Below are positions 1 to 9,309 of a stretch of 64,000 nt of DNA, piece after piece. The position numbers and the translations under genes are program-made. Positions within the stretch are counted from its first letter, which is position 1, and each line of letters starts with the position of its first letter. Below the pieces are notes generated by a model. The model saw nothing but the letters and a program-made list of their open reading frames with translations, was not told the DNA's origin and ran no database searches. This DNA comes from Wyeomyia smithii. Taxonomy: Eukaryota; Arthropoda; Insecta; Diptera; Culicidae. The stretch spans positions 172,412,912 through 172,476,911 of the forward strand of contig NC_073696.1 in the NCBI RefSeq assembly GCF_029784165.1. Reading direction: 5' to 3'.

Positions 1-165
1 AATGCAATGAGCTAACAATTGACCTCAGGCATCATTTTGAATTGCTAAATGGCAACTTCTAGGAAACAGTCGAAAATGACCGAATAATACTCAATATGGA
101 TATATCCGTAATCGAGATGACGCATAGAAACCAAACATTGACCCTTGACACCATTTTGAATTTAG
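1..165 (-). repeat. Fragment of the CCGGAAGT-type ~120-bp satellite, antisense
   Basis: The wording (a block about the original 'cattttgaat', then 'ggcaacttctaggaaacag', then a 'gaccgaataatactcaatatgg' stretch) is the reverse complement of the degenerate satellite unit seen at 37716-38580 and 62500-62960. It is cut by the left edge of the window. Non-coding. Confidence 0.55.
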
Positions 166-247
166 AGACGACGATAAAACCAATCAATTCAAACGATTTG
201 TTATTTGACTTTGATCATATCCTATAGACCGTTCCGATAATTATAAA

Positions 248-1471
248 TACACTTACGATCAACCGTCATTTCAAATAACGTGCAGTATTCAACCAAACGT
301 TGGCTGCGTCCTGTTGTTTACATCCAAAAGAAACAGATGCTGTCATTTTTTCTAACATTTAGTGCGAAATTTTAAAAATGCTTGGCCTTTCTCCCGAGCA
401 AAGAAAGCGAATTGTGCACAAATGGGGCACCGTGAGTGGTCTTTCTATAAGAAAATTAGCCAGAGAAGAAGGTATAAGTGTCGGAGCAGTTCAAACCGCA
501 TTGCGGAAGTATTGTGAAGAGTGCACATTTACTGATGCCCCAAGACGTGGTAGAAAACCCGGGCCTGTTGATCCCACAATGGACAAAAAGGTTAAGGAAT
601 ACTACAAGCGGCATCCTTCAGTATCAGTACGAGATGTGGCGAGAAAGCTTGGAACCTCGGCGAGTAACGTTATACGTGCCAAGGGAAGAATGGGTCTGCA
701 GGCCCGTCGGAAGCAGAAGCAGCCAAAACGAAATCCAAAACAAGCTGAATCTGTGAAACCGAGAGCTCGGAAGATTTATGACAAACTTCTAACCAAAAAA
801 ATGGGGTGTGTTATCATGGATGACGAAACCAACATTAAACTGGACTATAAGACTCTGCCAGGACCGCAATTTTATACATCACCAAAGGGAAAGGATGTCC
901 CTGGACCAGTGAAAGCCATTTACACCGAAAAATTCGGCAAGAAGGTAATGGTTTAGCAGGCCATTTGTGAATGTGGGAAAATATCTCGTCCATTCATTAC
1001 GAATGACACAATGAATGGTAAAATTTACGTGAAAGAGTGTTTGCAGAAAAGGTTGTTACCTATGGTTAAGCAGCATAACAATCCTCCAATCTTTTGGCCC
1101 GATCTTGCTTCCTGCCATTGCTCTAAGGATGCACTAGGGTGGTATAAAACAAATAATGTCACATGTTTCCCAAAGGAGATGAATCCTCCAAACTGCCCTG
1201 AAATTCGCCCTATTGAAACTTTTTGGGCTTTGACCAAGGCAAAGCTGAGGAAATATGTCAAACCAGCGGACAATGTTGAAAAATTTAAGAGATTGGCTTA
1301 AAATGGTAAAAATGGTCGGAGAACACACTCTGCAAAAGCTTATGAGTAGTGTTAAGAGAAAAGTTAGAGAACTCGCGTATCCTACGAAAAATAATCCCAA
1401 CTTGAATTGAAACTGGAAAGAAAACACTTATTATCTATATTCCAGAATAAAATGACCCGAAAAATCCTGTA
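248..1471 (+). mobile_element. Degraded mariner-type element (DD37E), approximate bounds
   Basis: The transposase pseudogene at 378-1410 lies in a block whose possible ends are TA dinucleotides near 248 and 1470. The proposed ends share only a weak inverted similarity ('GTCATTT' about 15 nt inside each end), so the bounds are inferred. A length of about 1.2 kb is usual for mariner-like elements. Confidence 0.4.
378..1410 (+). pseudogene. IS630/Tc1/mariner transposase, DD37E group, broken
   Basis: Cut-and-paste transposase relic. The N-terminal part has paired helix-turn-helix-like segments (residues about 1-110: 'LSPEQRKRIVHKW', then 'SVRDVARKLGTSASNV'). Three acidic catalytic residues are visible: Asp in 'IMDDETNIK' (about residue 150), Asp in 'FWPDLASCH' and Glu in 'RPIETFWA'. 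I count 37 residues between the last two, which is the DD37E spacing described for mosquito ITmD37E elements. Two lesions are seen: an in-frame TAG at 954-956, and a frameshift near 1299, after which the C-terminus continues in another frame to a TGA at 1408-1410. The ATG at 378 follows an A-rich leader and fits the expected N-terminus. It cannot be active as read. The family call is fairly sure; the subfamily name is less so. Confidence 0.85.
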
Positions 1472-1671
1472 TTTTTTGTTTTATTCAAGAAAGAAGATGT
1501 ATTTATAATTTTCAGAACAATCTATACGGCCTATTCGTCGTGCATTTGCTGACTTTAAACACATTGCAAGGAATCAATGAATTTGGAACGTTCAAATAGT
1601 ACGATATCACATTTAAATTATGTTGAGGCCACATATATCGATCAAAGCAGGTATAGTTTTAAATAGTCTTT

Positions 1672-1835
1672 GGGGCCATCCACATACCACGTGGACAGCT
1701 TAGGGGGGGGGGGGGGTTGGTTAATGTCCACGGTCCATACAATTTTTTTAGAATTTATATGGGCAGTTGTCCACGGAGGGGGAGGGGGGGGTTAAAATCG
1801 TTAAAAATCTGTCCACGTGGTATGTGGATGGCCCC
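1672..1835. mobile_element. 164-bp miniature inverted-repeat element (G-rich core)
   Basis: It begins with 'ggggccatccacatacc' and ends with its reverse complement; the terminal inverted repeat is 27 bp (1672-1698 with 1809-1835) and perfect by eye. The interior has G-runs and 'gtccacgg' repeats. A half copy lies at 20517-20602 inside a hAT element, so the family is dispersed. No coding capacity. Confidence 0.8.
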
Positions 1836-1849
1836 TTTGAATTTCTGTG

Positions 1850-2780
1850 TTTTCCATAACTTTTGAGCCTCATATCAAATTGTTATGAAGCTTTTTATTT
1901 GTAAGTTCGAAAGATGACTTGTATGACACTAGTTATGTTCAAATAAGTCATGTTATCTTTGAGATAATAGACTTTCGTTGCTTTATTAACAATTTAATAC
2001 ATAACAGTTGCTTAAGTTCTATTATAATCAAATGAAATGGGAACGTATAGGGCAACCAAACTTTGGAACCACGTGTTCAATCATAATTCATCAGTTAATC
2101 CCTAACTAGCCCGCTCATCTGATAATAATATTGATCAAATCGGTTGTGTAGTTTCTGAGATAATAAAGTTTCGTGATTTTCCCATTTTGGTACATTACAG
2201 ACAAAGTTACAGTCCGATTACAGTAAAATTCAATAGGGTGTTACGATGCAGCTAGACTTATAAGGTGACACTAATTTTGTGGAAATCGGGTCTGCCATCT
2301 TTGAGAAAAGATAGTGAGTTCAAGTAGTCTTCGGAATATGTTTCTTTGCATAGCTGGATTTCACATTTTTAAACATAATAGGCAAAGTAATAGTCTGATT
2401 GCAAAACAAATCAATAGGGTCTTATGGGGCAACTAGGCTTTTCATTTAACACTGATTTTATGAAAATCGGTCCAGCCATCTCTGAGAAACATGAGTGAGT
2501 CTTCAAAACACGTTTCTTGTCATAACTTTTGAACCACAAGTTCAATCTTTATAAAATTCAAAAGTTAGGGGATTTTAGGTAGCCCGTTCATTCGAAATCA
2601 ATTTTGTTAAAATCGGTTATGATGTTTCATGATTTCGATACATTACCTCCAAACTAAAAATCCGATTACAGTAAAATTTAATGGGGTCTTATGGGACAAC
2701 GAGACCTTTCATTTGCGATTAATTTCATGAAAATCGGTCCAGCCATCTCTGAGAAAAGTGAGTGAGAATAAAAATCTGCG

Positions 2781-2864
<84 letters not shown>

Positions 2865-2945
2865 GAAAATGCTCAGCTCGTCGAGCTGAGTCGAGTGATA
2901 TATGCCATTCGGCCCTTTGGAGCACTTTTATACTTTCTAGGAGAA
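1850..2945 (+). repeat. Composite dispersed repeat, copy A
   Basis: This AT-rich non-coding block recurs at 31620-32545 (same strand), and in part at 39650-40381/41217-41330 (same strand) and 50735-51760 (opposite strand). Diagnostic words in order are 'cataacttttgagcc', 'taatacataacagttgc', 'gaaatgggaacgtataggg', 'ggttgtgtagtttctgag', a CA microsatellite, then 'gctcagctcgtcgagctgag' (a short palindrome) and 'gccattcggccctttgg'. The ends are not defined. It has no ORF of note and the class is unknown; a LINE 3' region or a non-autonomous element is possible. Confidence 0.7.
2784..2862. repeat. (CA)n microsatellite
   Basis: About 79 bp of CA repeats with one 'cataca' interruption. The same relative position in copy B (32412-32468) also carries a CA/CATA tract, so the tract is part of the repeat family. 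Translated products of either strand (Thr/His or Val/Cys runs) are artefacts. Confidence 0.95.
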
Positions 2946-4495
2946 AGGCAAAAATGGCACGATTATCCAGAGGATTCGATTATCCGGAGCGAAATGTTTT
3001 TTAAAACTCCGGATAATCGAGTCCGACCTGTGAGCAAATTTTATTATGGGGGCAAGTTTTATTATGGGGTGACCTTGATTACTTTGTTGTTTTCATGTTG
3101 AATTGTCGCTAATGAGCAGCTTAAAAATGAATCGCGTCTCGACTCCATGCTTGGTTTCGCTCTTTTGCTCTTTGAATGCTGACTTGCTCGAACGAAACGA
3201 CCATGTGTTTTTCTCCTGACGTATAATTTATTGTTGCCACCAAGTCAAGAATTAACCTTCTGCATTTTAGAAATATAGAATGTACTAAAAGTTTAGTAAT
3301 ATAAATGTAAAAAAATTGACCGAATTTTTGGCACTTTAAAAATGAAAAGACCACGTAGTTTAAGCCGCAAGGGAGGGGGGGATTGACCAAAAGACCACGA
3401 GGGGTATAAAAAGTGAGGAACAGCCCCTAAGATTGCTGCAGAAAACCTGCCGAAGAAAACCACTGCCGAAGCCGTTCGCTACCCTGTTTCACGTATTCTT
3501 CCCAAAAAATATTTTGGTTCCTTTTATTGGAAAAACGAAGAGTTTTTGAATATATTTCCGGAATAATTCGCATGGCGCAACTGGCAAAATATGAAAAAAA
3601 ATGTTCTATAATTCTATTAGCTTAAAAAAGTTTGGCAAGATAGGTTCATTCTACGTCAATTTATAATATTAAAGTCGCTGTCATTCATTTCTGTTAAAAA
3701 ACGATCAAGAAATGTTTTCTCAAATTTCCCAAGTGATGTTTCCCATTATTCAATCCGTGTTTCGTTTCTTTGTTCTCTCGGTTGCTGTATTCAGTTTGAA
3801 TTGTAAAAATTGTTTTAATTAAATTGTTCCTGTCGGGATGCGGTATATTTTTCCAAATCAGTCTCTGTATCAGTTCGCTTATTTTTCGCTTTCCCTACTG
3901 CACACATTGTCTGCTTAATGAACTTCTAATTACCAATTTTAATTATTTCTACGTTTGTTGTTGAATGGGACTGCTAATTTTTATATTTTTATCATTTTTT
4001 TTCTTGTGGTTAATTAAAAGTACACATTAAAAGGTACATTAAAAGTACAAAGACAACGTAATGTAGGATCATCTTGAAGGTAATGAAAAATTACGTAGGA
4101 CTGTAATGCATTAATAAATATTAAACGTAACTGTAATGAGTTGAATGAACCAAATATTAGATAGTTGTTTTTTATCAGGCTACCTGCTATATAGGTATCG
4201 CTATATTATGAGAAGTTATTTCATCCAACACCAAGCCAGCACGATAGCGATTTTCTTCAACGGTAAAGTAGCAAAAAAAAAACACGTGATATACAGAAAA
4301 ATTAAAGATAGGTACAATACATTCATTTCATTCATTCATTTACTGATTTTATTTTTTTTAGTAGAAATCGTTTTTCAATGTTTAAGCATCAATTTGTTTA
4401 TTAAAAATGTTGAAGAAAGTTCAAAAAACCTATTGAGGTTAACCAAAATTTTAGTCTAGATTCAACCTTTCTGTTTAGGAACGTTAGAATATAAT
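2946..4495. other. No gene recognised
   Basis: AT-rich sequence. A small hairpin of 'cgattatccgga'-type words lies at about 2960-3030. No ORF here resembles a protein I know; the 104-codon frame at 4145 is Ile/Phe/Tyr-rich and looks like chance. Confidence 0.5.
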
Positions 4496-4497
4496 TA

Positions 4498-5216
4498 CAG
4501 TCATACCTCGATATAAGGCAACTTATTTTTATTTTCGTTATGTTATATCGAAGCAAAAAAAAATATTTTTAATTAATGCAAGAATGTAAATGGTTACTTA
4601 AATATGCGCGAAAACCTATTTTCCATTACCTATCAGTATTCTTAAACCTTTCTCATGCCCATTTAGAAATATTTTCGGAAGTAAAAAAAAATTTTTCAAT
4701 TGATACAAGAGGTTACTCAAAGATGCGTGAAAACCTATTTCCCATCACCTATCAGTTTTTTTAAACCATTCTTTTGCACATTTAGCACAATTTTCAACAA
4801 GCAAAAAAATAAATTTTAATTGATACAAGACTGTTTATGGTTACTCGAAGGTGCGCGAAAACCTGTTTCCATTACCTATCAGTATTTTCAAACCTTTCTT
4901 ATGCACTTTTAGAGAAAATTTCAACGAGCAAAAAAAAAAAAAATTCAATTGATGCAAGACTGTGAATTGTTACTGAAGGTTGCATGAAAACCTATTTCCC
5001 ATCACCTATTAGTATTTTTAAACCATTCTTCTGCCCATTTAGGACGACTTTCGCATTGGTTTCAAAACTTATTACAAACATTTTTTTGAAGCAATTTATA
5101 CCCCAAAAATAGTTGCTGTATCATTTATTTTCAATTTCAATACATCTTAAAAAGTTACGTTATATCGAGGTAGAAGTTACGTTATATCGAGATTGCCTTT
5201 TATCGAGGTATGACTG
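4498..5216. mobile_element. Pogo/Tigger-like non-autonomous element with four internal tandem repeats
   Basis: The ends are 'cagtcatacctcgatataag' and an imperfect reverse complement, flanked on both sides by TA (4496-4497 and 5217-5218). The terminal words resemble the CAG-GCATACCTCG start of Tigger/pogo elements. The interior (about 4575-5050) holds four diverged copies, about 115-120 bp each, of a unit with 'ttgatacaaga', 'gttactcgaaggtgcgcg', 'aaaacctatttcccat' and 'acctatcagtatt'. A word 'gttacgttatatcgag' is repeated near the right end. No transposase remains. Confidence 0.8.
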
Positions 5217-5218
5217 TA

Positions 5219-6411
5219 TTGCAATATATTATTTTTCAAAAATACGTTGTATAAGACTGTATATAAAAAAGGGTTTTTAAAGTTCTTCAAACAACAGATA
5301 ACTAGTTAACTCAATTTACATTAGCATTTGAATAGATCACAAGTTTGGAACAAGCACTTACTGAATTGATTTGACAAGTTATTTCGGGCTAGCTCTTCCT
5401 AACTGTGAAGTTACAAAACATTCATTGCGGGATAGCTGCCACTCACGTCCACCACCTATTCTTGGAGCAGCTGCCGTCGCTCTCCTAGCAGCACTAGCCA
5501 ATCTCGACAATGTGAGCGCACTTCCGCTAATCCAAAACACAGCCGCTTTTCTTCGGCTCTTCAGTTATTTTTATTTTTCTTAACCACAGAACAACTTGAC
5601 ATGTATGTATGTGTATAGATTTAAACTCAGAATAGTACAATCTTCCCGCACTCTCGTTTTTCTTGCTTTTATTGAGTTTACCTTGCGCTCACTAACACTG
5701 GTTTATGGTAAGCACTCGCGGAGAAACGCGCTCCGCCACCGAAAGAAATGGCTGCTCCCTGGAATCATCACTGATCAGAGAAACAAAAATGACCGTACTA
5801 AATTTTTGTTTTTCTCATTAATATATTAACCATCTTCCAGCTTGAACAAGCCACCATAATCATTGATATATTCCATCTGAATTAGCCGCAACGTTGTTGC
5901 TTGTAGGACAAGCTAAAACCATACTTATGATTTTCTTCGATTGTCTGGCACAACGTCGACGAATCTTCACACATTGATGGTTGAAGGTTCTCATTAAAAA
6001 GAGGCAGTTTTTTCAGTCACACTTTCCATCATTTGGCACTAGTTTACAGCTTCTATTCCATACTTTACAACAAGATTCATAACTAAATAGCACAGTTGAT
6101 ACACTTTTTCCCCTGCAGATAAAATTTTGCGGTCCAAAAACAGTAATAAACAAAACAGATCTTCGAACCACGCACCGCAGCGAAAAAAATGGGGATTGCA
6201 CTCAACGACTTGCCTTGCAACTGTGCTAGTGCTCTTCCGTATTGTGTGAACAGTTCTGAGGATCGTCATATCGGAGTGGCTAATTGTAGTAGTGTGTGTT
6301 AAGAATAGTTTTCAGAAAAAATCCAGATGACGCTGTTAAAATTGATTGTGACAACAGGTGATCACGCAACCGTTACATGCTATTTTTTGTTAACCCGCAA
6401 ACACTCTTAAG
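5219..6411. other. No gene recognised
   Basis: Unassigned, somewhat less AT-rich sequence. Short frames on both strands (for example 5371-5583) show no family likeness. Confidence 0.5.
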
Positions 6412-6574
6412 TTCGCGACTACGAAGGTGCTGATATTTGTTTGGTTTTTGCATGAGAAAAAGAAGGAGGGAAATATTTTTGCTTTTGTCATCACACACAT
6501 TTTGACAATTGCATATGAGAGTTCGTCTAGGTGCGAACAGCCTTCAAAATCTCTTTCAACTTCGTAGTCGCGAA
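6412..6574. mobile_element. Small inverted-repeat element ('cgcgactacgaag' ends)
   Basis: 'ttcgcgactacgaagg' at 6412-6427 is matched by 'acttcgtagtcgcgaa' at 6559-6574. The right half recurs in the opposite orientation at about 36070-36210 ('gtcgcgactacgaagtt', 'gggctgttcgcac'), so this is a dispersed family. No clear target duplication. Confidence 0.6.
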
Positions 6575-8061
6575 TAGAATTCGTTTTTATGGTGGAGCTT
6601 CGCTGAAACTACACTTTCGCAGAGTCTGATCAATCAGAGTCTATGTGTCACGGAAAACGAAAAGTACCCATTTTCATGTCGATTTCACTCAACGGCGTCG
6701 TTCCGTGCAGGAAGCCAATTTTGAGTAGTTGTTGATTAATTCAATAGAAGGTATATAGCACTAAGAGTAATAATACGTAAAAAATACCCAACGTTTAGTT
6801 CAATCTTTTAAACTATGCCTTGGGTAGGTTTCAGTCAATTTCATTCGATTGAATTAATATTATATAATAATCTATTAAATCTATCTCAAAACCTACTCAC
6901 GTACCTTCTAATTTAGTGTAACTGGCTTTATTAATTTCCCCTTAAAGTGCCTCCGTTCCTAGCTCCATTCTCACAATGCAATTTTAATCTTCTTCTTGAT
7001 TGGCGGCTATTATTCAAAACCAGAAGCACAAAAGCACGTTCTTCACCTAATATCACTAATTTATAACCAAAACTACCAATATCAAAGATATCTCTGCCAC
7101 TTTCGCGAAATCAATTTTTTCACGCGGGTTATGAATTTTCAACCAGTTTGATTTTTCGTCCAATATTGGGTTTAAACTACTCATTATTGACTTTTTGTCA
7201 AAACACCACCATTGAGTAAAAGCATGTTTAAAGTAAATTAAGTTGAAATGACTCAGCAATAGCATTGCAAAACCACCAACACGTAGGTTGTATAAGGTTC
7301 ACATCATTTCAGGTAGTTTGTACACTCCGGTTGGGTAGATTTTGTTCACGCTCACTTCACTTTATTAGACCTATTCCCGATTCCACCTCAAGTGAGGTGA
7401 CAAAAATCACCTCCGTGGAGTGAGATTGACAGTGAAGTAAAATTGAGAATAGGACAAGTGAAATGAGATTGTTTCCCAGCTCGAAAATGTCTAAGTCCCA
7501 GAAAGTCGTTTTTCCCGTTTTTTTAGATAACACCAGATCTTGACATGTTCTTTTTTTTTATTCTCGCTTATTTTCCGTCGGTCTAGTTTCGTCACTGTTG
7601 TGGCCAATCACCAACGCCGACATGTTCTGCATTTCTAAGACATTCGACATCAAAAACAATGTTTTTTTCGGTATCGAAAATTTCCTGAACTAGTTTGCAT
7701 TTTTTTCATCGGGCAAAAATATGAAAAATTGACCGCTTTAAGGTACGGATCAAACTCTGATTCGCTTCTTTACTGAAGAATAAATCCAATATTTACCATT
7801 AGATCACAAATCAATCAACTTTAAGACTTATGGCAGCTTCGTGGAAGCATTTCACCGTTCAAAATGGTCGTGAGAAAAATTTCACGTGAAACGTCGCTTT
7901 TTCCGTTCTCACTTCACTGATATGACACTCATAATAACCCAGATTCCACGGCAGATGTTTCTTCGCGACGTTTTTTTCACTTACGTGAGTCCCGTAATAG
8001 GATTTTGTTCACTTTACTCTGATTTCACCGTGAAGTGACTCCCGTAATAAGCACCATAGTC
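6575..8061. other. No gene; partial inverted-repeat debris at 7370-8050
   Basis: The words 'ttccacctcaagtgaggtga', 'gagtgagattgacagtgaag' and later 'tttcaccgtgaagtgactcc' (8026-8045) suggest the ends of one or two TIR elements around 7370-8050. Clean boundaries could not be fixed. Otherwise nothing is recognised. Confidence 0.4.
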
Positions 8062-8767
8062 GCGCGAAGAGAAAATCTATCGTTTCGGCAACACAGTTTT
8101 TGTGCCGTTTGTTGCCAAGAACTATACAGTTCTGTTTTTTATCATGCATAAGCGAATATCATTTTTTGAAATTCTTCACAAGGTACACAGTTTTGTAAGA
8201 TTACATCGGTGATGTTTTGTTAAATTTAAGTGAACCAGTGTACAGGTTTTATGTTGGATTGAAATGTGTAAGTAAAACTTCGGAAAAACACATATTCTTT
8301 ATTACGCTCAATTACAACACATACAACACACATTACAAACCTGTACCGCAGACAGACGTCCAAGCTGAGTTCCAAACTTGTGTAAAGTTTTTTTGTAGTA
8401 GCAATCCGTAACCAGACAGCGCTACCAGTACCGCCAGCCTCGTACACCAGCGAAAAAAATGTATTGTAGCGATAAGGTCACCAGGCGGCGCTAGTGTACA
8501 AGTGATTTATAACGCAATTTACTTTGAAAATTTACACGGAAATTTTGATCAATGTTGTTCTTGCTTGGACGTCTGTCTGTGCCTGTACACTGGTCCAGTT
8601 AAATTCAACAAAGCATCACCGGTGTAATCTTTCAAAACGGTGTACCATGTGAAGAATTTCAAAAAATGATATTCGCTATGCATGGTGAGAAACAGAACTG
8701 TATAGTTCTTGGTAACAAATGGCACAAAAACTGTGTTGCCGAGACGATAGATTTTTTCTTTGCGCCA
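8062..8767. repeat. Long inverted repeat (foldback), arms ~190 bp
   Basis: The arm at 8062-8250 ('aaatctatcgtttcggc', 'aagaactatacagttctg', 'gaatatcattttttgaaatt', 'ggtgatg') is matched in reverse complement at about 8575-8767. A second, shorter match within the spacer pairs 'cagacagacgtccaagc' (8350) with 'gcttggacgtctgtctg' (8565). The arms are clearly but not perfectly alike. It is probably a foldback DNA element; no coding content is supported. Confidence 0.75.
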
Positions 8768-8810
8768 CTCTTTATACACATAGACTCTGCTTTTATGGTT
8801 ACTCACATCT

Positions 8811-9017
8811 AGAGTTCTCCAAGCGAAAACACACGATCACTACGACACGGCCCGCTTTACACTGTATATTGAAATTTGTGAGAGTGTGAAACAAACTCGG
8901 TAGTTTTTTATGCTCTCTTTCAGATGACAGTTCTCACAGGTGACAAAAAATTCTTACAGCTTACAAAGAAAAATCGAATACATCGCACTAATCTAAATGC
9001 GCCTGGAGAACTCTCTG
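8811..9017. mobile_element. Small TIR insertion, 'agagttctcca' ends
   Basis: 'agagttctcca' at 8811-8821 and 'tggagaactct' at 9005-9016 are inverted. The flanks 'ggttactcac' and 'ctgagtaaggccgtcatac' occur joined, without the insert, at 9290-9320, which gives an apparent empty site in the same window. The duplication is at most 2-3 bp. The type is unknown. Confidence 0.5.
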
Positions 9018-9070
9018 AGTAAGGCCGTCATACACGCTCATTTTTTGTTACTCTAAAGAGAGTTTGATAT

Positions 9071-9232
9071 AGTCAGCCTATACACCAGAGAGACGCCGAG
9101 ACACTCACCGTTAAGGCAACTGTCAACATCAACGGGCGAGCTGTATAGTTTTGCATTTCCGTTATCCGTTTTGATGTTGACAGTTGCCTTAACGGTGAGT
9201 GTCTTGTCATTTCTCTAATATACTGGTTCCCT
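9071..9232. mobile_element. 162-bp foldback element with 10-bp target duplication
   Basis: Flanked by identical 'agtttgatat' at 9061-9070 and 9233-9242. The core is a 33-bp perfect inverted repeat ('gacactcaccgttaaggc...' at about 9099-9131 with 9172-9204) around a 40-nt loop. The outer ends ('cctatacaccagagaga' and 'tctctaatatactgg') are inverted but diverged. A 9-10-bp duplication suggests a Mutator-like type; hAT is the alternative. Confidence 0.7.
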
Positions 9233-9309
9233 AGTTTGATATGACTCATTTTTGAAAAACGTGGAGGTACCCTAATTAGAATACTTTTATGGTTACTCAC
9301 TTCTGAGTA

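Noticed and set aside
2725..3004. ORFs on both strands through the CA repeat (Thr/His or Val/Cys runs), and the same at 32278-32654
   Set aside because: Translations of a microsatellite inside a dispersed repeat; no independent coding signal.
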